This document shows positions 32,175 to 39,900 of a stretch of DNA of 41,376 nucleotides, one piece after another; the first letter of the stretch is position 1, and each line of letters opens with the position of its first letter. The stretch covers positions 1 to 41,376 of IMG/VR virus record IMGVR_UViG_3300027816_000180; one strand, written 5' to 3'. The notes under the pieces are model-generated. The model was not told where the DNA came from. It ran no database searches and was given only the letters and a program-made list of their open reading frames with translations. Both the position numbers and the translations under genes were made by a program. This stretch comes from a virus.

Positions 32175-32325
32175 TCCCGATAAATTTGGAAAACTTGTGG
32201 TTAAATTAAAACCAAGTCAGCCGCTATTTATAGGCGATGACATAGCCATCATGTATAATAAACACACTGACAATCAAATTAGCTTGCTCGTTATTGCCCC
32301 AAGAGATATCAAAATCAAACGATGA
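32134..32325 (+). CDS. CsrA-like RNA-binding protein
   Basis: The protein is 63 aa. After a Pro/Lys-rich start, residues 21-63 follow the CsrA plan: a first strand LVVKLK, then FIGDDIAIMY (GDDI at 34-37), then [18 protein letters not shown], matching the family's conserved GDDI, NQ and AP+(D/E)(I/V) features. CsrA dimers bind GGA-containing RNA and block or activate translation. The classical first-strand arginines are not obvious here, so RNA binding may differ. The start at ATG 32134 has AGGGG 6 nt upstream and overlaps the previous gene by 41 nt. Confidence 0.7.
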   Translation: MSSTPPPDQKKKTNPDKFGKLVVKLKPSQPLFIGDDIAIMYNKHTDNQISLLVIAPRDIKIKR

Positions 32326-32507
32326 AAATAAATAATAAAGATAAAACCCATTGCCCCAAAGGTCATCCATACTCAGATGAAAATACTTATATTACAACAG
32401 AAGGTGGAAGGAAATGCAGGGCTTGTAAAAAAATAAAGTATCTTATCGACAAGCGTTTGCGTTCTCTATCGCATACTGTTTCACCGCTGCAAATAAAAAC
32501 CCCATGA
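32322..32507 (+). CDS. Lone zinc-finger protein of the HNH-associated type
   Basis: The protein is 61 aa. It carries [20 protein letters not shown] then KCRACKK: a CxxGH...CxxC zinc site identical in plan to the C-terminal finger of the next gene's HNH nuclease. It has no nuclease part itself. It overlaps its neighbours by 4 nt each (ATGA). It could be a DNA-binding remnant or an accessory finger acting with the nuclease. Confidence 0.7.
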   Translation: MKINNKDKTHCPKGHPYSDENTYITTEGGRKCRACKKIKYLIDKRLRSLSHTVSPLQIKTP

Positions 32508-32950
32508 AGTTAATACTCGATCTTTTTATGAAATTAGTTGATCTACCCACAAATCCAAATGGATGCTGGATTTTTAAAAAACGTAAAGACAGATTTGGCT
32601 ACAGCTCTGTTTCATTTTCTAATTCAAAACCAATGCTTGCTCACAGATTTTCATACGAGCTTTTTAATGGAGATCAGCCAGGGGATCTGTATGTTTGCCA
32701 CAGATGTGACAATAGAGGCTGTGTAAATCCGGCGCATCTATTTCTTGGAACGCCTCAAGATAATATGGATGATATGTATAAAAAGAAAAGAGACTATTCT
32801 AGCAAAATTACTCATTGTAAAAATGGGCATCTTTACGATGAAAAAAATACATATACTAACAATCTAGGCCATAAGCGCTGCAGGACTTGCAATAGAGAAA
32901 GAGCTAGAAAGTTAAAAAGAAAATCACTTGCAAGTACAGTTGTTGATTAA
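32504..32950 (+). CDS. HNH endonuclease with C-terminal zinc finger
   Basis: The protein is 148 aa. The HNH_3 core is clear: [10 protein letters not shown], then [20 protein letters not shown] and [10 protein letters not shown] zinc finger follows ([20 protein letters not shown], then [12 protein letters not shown]). This combination is typical of free-standing phage nucleases that spread by homing. Its 3' end overlaps the convergent o-spanin-like gene by 27 nt. The start overlaps the previous stop. Confidence 0.9.
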   Translation: MKLILDLFMKLVDLPTNPNGCWIFKKRKDRFGYSSVSFSNSKPMLAHRFSYELFNGDQPGDLYVCHRCDNRGCVNPAHLFLGTPQDNMDDMYKKKRDYSSKITHCKNGHLYDEKNTYTNNLGHKRCRTCNRERARKLKRKSLASTVVD

Positions 32951-33196
32951 ATAATCTTTGGCTAAGGCAGTTTCTTTTTGAGATAAACAATAATACCCAT
33001 CAGCTGTTTCAATAGGTACAATATCTGGCTGCCCTAAAGTAAAGTTTTTTTTGTCTATTACTGGATAAACACGCGCCTCGTTTAATTGAAAGTCTACCAC
33101 AGTTGGATGAAAGTCAGGGGCATCGCTGCAAGAGAGCAGACTAGCGCTTGCTAATACCGTTAAACAAATCTTGTTCAAGTTTAATTTTTTCAGCAC
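32924..33196 (-). CDS. Outer-membrane spanin-like lipoprotein (Rz1-type)
   Basis: The protein is 90 aa. The start is GTG 33196 with AAGGAC 8 nt upstream. The N-terminus ([20 protein letters not shown], then SC) is a lipoprotein signal with lipobox LLSC. The mature part is short and ends [11 protein letters not shown]...NNCTCK. It begins inside the 3' end of the preceding coiled-coil membrane protein gene in another frame (56 nt overlap), the arrangement known for Rz/Rz1 spanins. These fuse inner and outer membranes at lysis. Confidence 0.75.
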   Translation of the reverse strand: MLKKLNLNKICLTVLASASLLSCSDAPDFHPTVVDFQLNEARVYPVIDKKNFTLGQPDIVPIETADGYYCLSQKETALAKDYLINNCTCK

Positions 33197-33416
33197 GCAA
33201 TTTGTCCTTTTGTTCTTTTGTTAATCCGCCTTGCTTGTCAGATACTTCATCGTAGGCGAGAATAATTTTTTCGTATTTTTCAATTGTAGTGGCAATGTGC
33301 TCTTTAATTCGAGCCGCAGCTAGCTGTTCTTGTACTTCTTTAGAAGCAACAGACCATAAATACTCTAAGAGTTTTGGAATGATCGCAGCAATAAGACCAG
33401 CCAGCCACGCTTGCAT
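33141..33416 (-). CDS. Inner-membrane spanin-like protein (Rz-type), or holin
   Basis: The protein is 91 aa. The start is ATG 33416 with AGGTGGG upstream, two bases from the previous stop. The N-terminal hydrophobic segment (WLAGLIAAIIPKLLEYLWSV) is followed by a long charged coiled coil (about residues 25-90). One membrane anchor plus periplasmic coil, and an overlapping lipoprotein gene at its 3' end, fit an i-spanin. A holin cannot be ruled out. Confidence 0.65.
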   Translation of the reverse strand: MQAWLAGLIAAIIPKLLEYLWSVASKEVQEQLAAARIKEHIATTIEKYEKIILAYDEVSDKQGGLTKEQKDKLRAEKIKLEQDLFNGISKR

Positions 33417-33417
33417 A

Positions 33418-33627
33418 TTAACCCACCTGAGCTTTTTCGATTTGCTCAATCAATGATTTTTTAAGCAATGGCAAAAGAACAGGAACCAATGCATCGTCAA
33501 TTTTGTTTTCTGATTTTGCTACGACATCCATCAAAGCAGGCTCAGCAATCTCAGCGATAAGATCAACAATCATAGGCTTTGCGTGTTTAACAACAATCTC
33601 AAGTGATTTTTTTCCGATATCGTCCAT
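33418..33627 (-). CDS. 69-aa amphipathic hypothetical in the lysis module
   Basis: The start is ATG 33627 with AAGGA 8 nt upstream. The product is a string of amphipathic helices (HAKPMIVDLIAEIAEPALMD, then DALVPVLLPLLKKSLIEQIE) without a clear transmembrane stretch. Such a protein could associate with membranes. It sits between the membrane protein at 33629-33874 and the spanin pair, suggesting a lysis role, not shown. Confidence 0.6.
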   Translation of the reverse strand: MDDIGKKSLEIVVKHAKPMIVDLIAEIAEPALMDVVAKSENKIDDALVPVLLPLLKKSLIEQIEKAQVG

Positions 33628-33628
33628 G

Positions 33629-33874
33629 TTATTTTCCTTCCTTAGTAGTTTCAAGTTTTGTCTCGATCCTTGTTAGTCTGTCATTGATTTGAATTAATTG
33701 AATCCTAACTTCTTTATTTAACTCTTTTGATTCAGATTTAATTTCTGTAATCTGAGATGCAGAGGAGTTTGAAGTGTATGCAATAAATGATAGCCACATT
33801 ATCCCTCCAATAACTGCAGGAACGCTTGCTATAACTGCCCATAAAGGAATAGTGGTCCTTTCGTTTAGGTTCAT
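33629..33874 (-). CDS. Small membrane protein, holin-like
   Basis: The protein is 81 aa. The N-terminus (MNLNERTTIPLWAVIASVPA, then VIGGIMWLSFIAYT) gives one transmembrane segment, and the C-terminus is a coiled coil with LTRIETKLETTKEGK. Short phage membrane proteins with this TTIPLWAV start and RLxRIE tail are generally annotated as holins. It overlaps the exported fibre-like gene's stop as TAATG. Confidence 0.65.
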   Translation of the reverse strand: MNLNERTTIPLWAVIASVPAVIGGIMWLSFIAYTSNSSASQITEIKSESKELNKEVRIQLIQINDRLTRIETKLETTKEGK

Positions 33875-35592
33875 TATCTTGGTCCCGTAATTGAAACATA
33901 AGCATCAAAATCAGCATTTGGCCCATAAATTATGCACGATGTAGCACTTGAACATGAGCATGATGTTGATTGAACTGTTGCAGATTTTACAGTCACATTA
34001 CAACTATATGGTGTTGCCGAAAAAACTCCAGATGAAATTGTAAGAGCGCATGATGTAGTTGATCTATTTCCAACAGAAAACAAAAAACCAGTTTGATTTG
34101 TAATTGATGACGAAGCATCGCAATTTATATCAGCGGCTTCAAATTTATAAGCTCCATTATAAGCGCTTGTCACCCCACCCACAAGCAGAGGAGCGTTCTG
34201 GTTCTCGATCCAGCCTTGGACTTGTACCCTTGCAAAAATATCAAATGTTTGAGTGTTTCCCCAATCCGTTCCTAACCTTTTTGTGACAGCCGCCGTGCCT
34301 GACGAACTATAACCTAAAGTTAAATAGGTTACGCTCGGCTCAATTAAAGTATACATAGCACCTGCCAAGCCAGTTGTCGCAGATCCCATGTTTCCAGCGA
34401 TTTGGAGAGTAGCAATTGAACTAGATGAAGTAATCCCGGTTGGAAGAGAAACCCTAGCCTCAACCCCAGTATGTGAGCCAGTTGTAAACCTGCATTTTAC
34501 AAACAAGTCTTGACCGTCTCTTTTGTGAAAACAAGTGGGACTTGTCACGGTCCCAAACCCAGTAAAAGTCGGAGTGTATGAAGTCCACGCATAATTCGAC
34601 TGATCCATGCGAATAACATTTCCAACTATCCAACCTTGAATTGGAATTCTTGCAAAAAATGAATATGTATTTCCAGCGACTACAAGTGCATCCCCGTTTC
34701 TTTTTGTAAGACCCGAGGCTGTCGATGCTTGAACACCAAATGTTACATACCCAACTGATTGCTCAACTAATACATAAGTTGAAGATGCGTCCGCAGCAGT
34801 GCCAGTCATCACTCCAACAATCGAAAGAGAAGGCAATGTTGACATAGACAGCAGAGATCCTGGTAATGAAACTCGCGCCTCACTTGCCGCAGGCGAGCCT
34901 CCAATTGTGTAAGTACATCTAAGAAGTAAATCCTGACCTTCTCTTGCATGTTCACAATTTATAGAAGATTGCGAACCCATTGATGTAAAAATAGGTGTAT
35001 ATGAAGTCCACTGATAATTCGCGGAATCTGTTCCAATGTTCCTATTTAATCCAGCATAGAAATTATCAACCTTTATATTTGTCCCAGTCGTTGCATTCGA
35101 ATCAATGACCAAATCATAAGGTCCATCAGTACTCGATCCGCAAGGAGCTTGAACTGTATATCTTTGAACTCTATTTTGTTGCTGAACCATGGCCGTAGAA
35201 GTTCCACTAACCTGAGCTCCGTTATTCTCAAGGTAAACATCATAATGAGGAACAGAGCTTGACGATGTAAAAACATCAACAGAGAATTCGCAGTTTCTAC
35301 CATATAGCTCTCGATCAAATGCCTTTGCTCTAAGCTTAGCAAGACCCGAGGCTGATGTTGCAGTTAAACTCAAGGACTGAGTCCCTTGAAGTCTTTCAGT
35401 TGTAGTTAGTGCGCATGTAGCAAACGAAGTACAAGCTATTCCTGCAAGGTTTTTATCCATGTAAGGATTAACCGCATAGTTCCTAAAGCCTGAGTTATTC
35501 CCATCAATGTAATCAGCGCCTATCGTTCGAACCGTTTGAGCATGCGTAAACTCAGCGAAAAATAAAACTATAAACAATAAATATTTAAACAT
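33874..35592 (-). CDS. Exported Cys-rich fibre-like protein with signal peptide and two repeats
   Basis: The protein is 572 aa. Residues 1-18 (MFKYLLFIVLFFAEFTHA) form a clear Sec signal peptide with cleavage expected after Ala18. Residues 192-322 and about 333-462 are homologous repeats: NYxWTSYTPxFT, then CEHAREGQDLLLRC or CFHKRDGQDLFVKC, then EARVSLP. Cysteines come in pairs, suggesting disulfides formed outside the cytoplasm. The last 100 residues hold a Ser/Cys-rich domain. It directly follows the tail fibre gene (stop and start overlap), so a fibre or host-binding role is likely, yet a signal peptide on a virion protein is unusual. Confidence 0.75.
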   Translation of the reverse strand: MFKYLLFIVLFFAEFTHAQTVRTIGADYIDGNNSGFRNYAVNPYMDKNLAGIACTSFATCALTTTERLQGTQSLSLTATSASGLAKLRAKAFDRELYGRNCEFSVDVFTSSSSVPHYDVYLENNGAQVSGTSTAMVQQQNRVQRYTVQAPCGSSTDGPYDLVIDSNATTGTNIKVDNFYAGLNRNIGTDSANYQWTSYTPIFTSMGSQSSINCEHAREGQDLLLRCTYTIGGSPAASEARVSLPGSLLSMSTLPSLSIVGVMTGTAADASSTYVLVEQSVGYVTFGVQASTASGLTKRNGDALVVAGNTYSFFARIPIQGWIVGNVIRMDQSNYAWTSYTPTFTGFGTVTSPTCFHKRDGQDLFVKCRFTTGSHTGVEARVSLPTGITSSSSIATLQIAGNMGSATTGLAGAMYTLIEPSVTYLTLGYSSSGTAAVTKRLGTDWGNTQTFDIFARVQVQGWIENQNAPLLVGGVTSAYNGAYKFEAADINCDASSSITNQTGFLFSVGNRSTTSCALTISSGVFSATPYSCNVTVKSATVQSTSCSCSSATSCIIYGPNADFDAYVSITGPR

Positions 35593-36950
35593 TAATCTCT
35601 CCTAGAAAATTCAGACCAAACTGTACCATTCCAGTATAAATCCAAAGTGTCGTTGTTATATGAATACCATGGACCATTAAGGCTTAAACCGTTACCATCC
35701 TCAAGCAAAATGTAATTGGCATCAGATGTTCCAACAAGGCGCATCTCTTGGCCGACGATAGTTCCATTTGTTATTTGAGGATTCGCTGAAACATCACTCT
35801 CTCCAGAGATAGATCCTACAACAAACACCATTTGTTTATTTGCAGTCGTTGACATGTGCGATGCGCCAGACGTAATGCCTGTTGCTGCGACTACAGATCT
35901 AGGCGATCCAGTTGATCCAAATAATGTTGAACTACCGCCGCCAGATCCACCGACAACTTGCCATCGTGTGGAGTTATTATCATAAGCCAAGATAATCGCA
36001 GAGCCTGCAAGCATCGTGAGATCTTGATTAGTCCCTGTCAGAATTCTATTTGCAGCCGTGCCGCCAGAGTTATTGATAATCGTAATGGTTGCGCCAGTAT
36101 CATTTTTTAAAACGATGATCTGCCCATCTGCAGGTGAGGCTATATTGTTAATCGAAACAAGAGATGTATTTGTTAAATCAACGAATGATCTTGTCGGCGT
36201 AATGCTTTGATTTGATCCTGTTGTTGTAGAATCAACTTGCTGCTCTAGTCTTAAAAAAGACTGCATGATTAAAGATCCGGTCATTGTATCGCCAGCTTTT
36301 GCGACTCTTGCAGCAATGGCCGCATTTATTGTCGTAAGATCAGAGTCATCGAGCAGTAGAGATGTGTCAGCAATACCATGGATGTTTGTCGTATCAGCTT
36401 CATGGGCTGCAACGGAAACAACAGTAGGACCTGCATCAAGTCCATCGCCTGTTGGATTAACAATGATTGAAGCTCCAGGATTTCCAACTAAGCCAGCTGG
36501 TAAAACACCTGAAAACGTAGATGGATTAACCGTGACAGGTAATTTAAGAGAGCGATCAAGCTCATCTTGTTGTTGCTGATCTATCATCACAAGTTTATCA
36601 AACTGATCTTCATGAATCTCTGGAAAAAATGCGCCCTGATTTCTGATATCAGTTTCTTGAACAAGAGGGATCACTCGTCTGATAGTTAAAACGTAATCGA
36701 CCTTTAAATCACCCTCAGCATCGATCCAGTCAAAAGCGCCATTTACAAGTGGGATAGTTCCACCATTTACTCCGCCAACTCCAGTCACTGAATAATGAGT
36801 TGTCTTAGTTAAAACAGTTTCAACGTCTGAGGTATCTCTGACAATGACTTCAATATCATCGTCGTCAAATATTCGAAACGTGTAGTTGTAGGTATCGACA
36901 GAACCATTCCCGACATAATCATTTCGATTATTTGCATTTGATAACGACAT
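35592..36950 (-). CDS. Tail fibre with T7 gp17-type N-terminal domain
   Basis: The protein is 452 aa. The N-terminus (NRNDYVGNGSVDTYNYTFRI, then FPEIHEDQFDKLVMIDQQQQ and DELDRSLKLPV) is the conserved virion-attachment domain of T7-type fibres. The middle is Ala/Thr-rich coiled or beta-helical, with a Gly-rich linker near residue 345, and the C-terminus is a small beta domain. It is shorter than T7 gp17 and may act as an adaptor for the protein encoded next. The ATG at 36950 has AGG 8 nt upstream. Confidence 0.9.
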   Translation of the reverse strand: MSLSNANNRNDYVGNGSVDTYNYTFRIFDDDDIEVIVRDTSDVETVLTKTTHYSVTGVGGVNGGTIPLVNGAFDWIDAEGDLKVDYVLTIRRVIPLVQETDIRNQGAFFPEIHEDQFDKLVMIDQQQQDELDRSLKLPVTVNPSTFSGVLPAGLVGNPGASIIVNPTGDGLDAGPTVVSVAAHEADTTNIHGIADTSLLLDDSDLTTINAAIAARVAKAGDTMTGSLIMQSFLRLEQQVDSTTTGSNQSITPTRSFVDLTNTSLVSINNIASPADGQIIVLKNDTGATITIINNSGGTAANRILTGTNQDLTMLAGSAIILAYDNNSTRWQVVGGSGGGSSTLFGSTGSPRSVVAATGITSGASHMSTTANKQMVFVVGSISGESDVSANPQITNGTIVGQEMRLVGTSDANYILLEDGNGLSLNGPWYSYNNDTLDLYWNGTVWSEFSRRD

Positions 36951-36996
36951 TTATAAACCTCGACTCATTTCAAAAAAAATTACTTATTTAGTCAAA

Positions 36997-39900
36997 TCAA
37001 TTTCCAGCCTTACCAGTTATTAAACCTCTGCTAAAATCTATAGGTCCAGTAGGCTCAGCCTTGCCAGACTCAACATCCATTAAATAACCTACAGGTCTAC
37101 CCAAAGGTCCAGTTGGTAAGCCAGTCATGATACCGATCATTTGCAAAGAGTCTTTAATGGTTTTCTTTTTTAACTCACCGCGATCAACAGCATCTTTGTA
37201 AATTGCCGCCGGAACCCCTGCCCCTGCTTCAACAATGGATAGCACTGGAGATAAACTTAATCTGTCATCAGCGATATTCTTTGTGAACGCTTTATTGTAG
37301 GCTGCGACTCCTAGTTGTCCAACATACGGCACTGTTGCTGTTGCTGTTTTAAACTGCGAGCCAAAGAATACCTTCATCGCATCATCTAAGTATTCATTGT
37401 CATCGTCATCATCCCAACTGTTTCCCATTGCTCTGACAATAATCTCAGATAAAACTGCAGGCAGCATAAAGGCTGTAAGGTATAAATAAAACCCTCTCCC
37501 CATGCCTTTTCTTAATCCCACGTCTCTTTGAATTCTCTGAATCTCTGAACCATTTAAATTTGCCAACATGTTAAAATAAGAAACAAACTGCTTAAACATC
37601 ATCTCAGTCGGAGTCCCTGTTTCAAACCTTGAAACATCCTCAGGATTTGTTGTCCCTTGAGTTGTTCTGACTGCAGAGTCTGCCATCCTGACAGCTTCAA
37701 GATCAGTCATCTTTTGCTCAATAGCTTGATCATAAGCCCCTCGCCAAACAATAGCATTAACCATGTTTTGCGCATGCATCTGTAAAAAATAAGCGTGCCT
37801 TGATGAGAACTCTTTAGCCTTTTCAAAGGTTGTAGGATTAACAAGGATCTCTTTAACTTGCTGATGTATTTCAAAGATGTTTGATCCTTGAGTTGATTTC
37901 ATCCAGTCAGATTTTTCCATGATCGCTTCGATCATAGCCTTATTATTAACAGTGTACTCAGCCATAGCGTTTCGAATGTACTTCGGCTGAACCTTAGACA
38001 TAGCAACAACTAGACCTGTCACTTGCTGCAGAGTATTGGTCACATTACCCATCATGATCTGCATGGCCACGTTTCGCCGCAATACCCTTGCAGCTGCGTC
38101 CGTTGCCTTACCTAAGCCTGTAGCTGATGGAAGTATCGTCTGTTGCTGAGCAGCCCTTTGAAGCCATGGCACGAGCATTTCAGATGCAATCTGGGTATCG
38201 ATCTTTGAAACAGATTGTCTAAAGCCTGGATCAAGAGCAATCCTTGAGACCTCTTTAACCCTTGGCTCGATGTAAGTAAATCTCAATACACCATCGATAT
38301 GCCCACCTAATAGATTCATATCGAGAGATAATGGAACAGTGTAGCTTTCCACACGAGATTTTGTGAACCCTTTGCCAGTCGTAGGAAACTGAAACGAGTT
38401 ATTGTTATTCTCAAACTGCTCTCTCTCTTGCCTGACCTTTGCGTCCTCATTAGTATAAGGATCTGCTTTTGCTGGGACATAGCCGCCTCGAAACTTAACT
38501 GGACCTTCGCCGAAATCAACCTCAAGCTCTTTGGCCGTGATCTCGTTAAAGTAATACCCAAACATTTCCTTATGAGCCTTTTGAGATTCAGGCTTTAAAG
38601 ACTCCAAAAGATCCCAAACATTTTGCGCGAACTGGAAATCAGCCTTAGTTAAAACCTTTTGCTGAACCATTCTCTTAATGAATCGATCCCAGTTCTCGGT
38701 GTTTAAAGTTCCATCTGCGTTTTGTTCGCCCCATTTGCGACCTAATAGTAATTTCCTAAGATTAGATTCATTGCCTGAGTGGAGAACTGCCATCATGAGC
38801 TCAGCTTTATTTTGAAAATTAAACTCCAAATCATCAGCAACAATTTTATCGTTTGTTAAATTTGATCTGTATCCATCAAGCAAGTCTTTGTACTTTTTAA
38901 GAACTTCATTTTTCTGAAGGCGATACTTTGCCGTCGCATCTGAAACAGGCTGCCAAATATACTTATGGAAAGGACCATTGTCTTGAACGTCCATAGCTTT
39001 TGCCCATGACTCAACTCTTGTCAGAGACGCACGAGCTCCAAGTAAGATCATTTTAATCTTACCCATCTTGGTAACGGTTTCTTCATACTGAGTTTTCACA
39101 TCTGGAGTAATGGCATCGACCTGAGTTAAGAGCTCTTCTTTAACTTTATCAAGGCTCATCTTTTTGCCATCGATTTGAATCTCTCTGCGAGATTTTGCAA
39201 GATCATAAAGAGCGTCTACAGAATCTCTCATCTCAACAAACACATCATAGGTCACGTTCTCATAGTTTCCTTTTTGCGCCGTCGCTGAATCATACAAAGC
39301 TTTAACCATAGAGTAGGTTTCAGGATCATATTGCTTCATAGATTTTAAATACTCTTCAGCTGTCTTATCAGCCCTGACAATTCCAAACTCTGCAAGGATC
39401 GCTTTTGCCGCATTGACTAGATCAACGTCTCGGCTCTTAGCTATGTCCTCATCTTTTCGAAACATTTTTTTAAATTTATCGAGGGATTTTTTAACATCCT
39501 CTTTTGCATCCATCGCTTGAAGATAGAGCTCAAAGTTCAAGTATTCTTTTCTCTTTGCTTCAAATGCTTTTTCAAACTCGCCTTGCTTATAAAATTTCGC
39601 AGCTTGAATAGAGAATTTCTTTTCGCTGTTTCTATAAATATGGGGCTTGATATCTCGAACGTTTGTTGCTGCAATTAATTTAACCGCTTGTTCTTTCACC
39701 GCTTTATCACTTGGCATTCGGCGAATTAGCTTTGACGCTACCGTCTTAAGAACTTGCGGATCATTCGTCGCCAGGTGCTTAAGCTCCATCCTTTTCAGCT
39801 TTCTATAATTCTCATTATGGAGAGCTCTCATCGCCTCTTCAGATAACTCTGGAGATTCTAATAATTCAGGATAGGTTTTCTTGATCTCTTCAGCTGCCCT

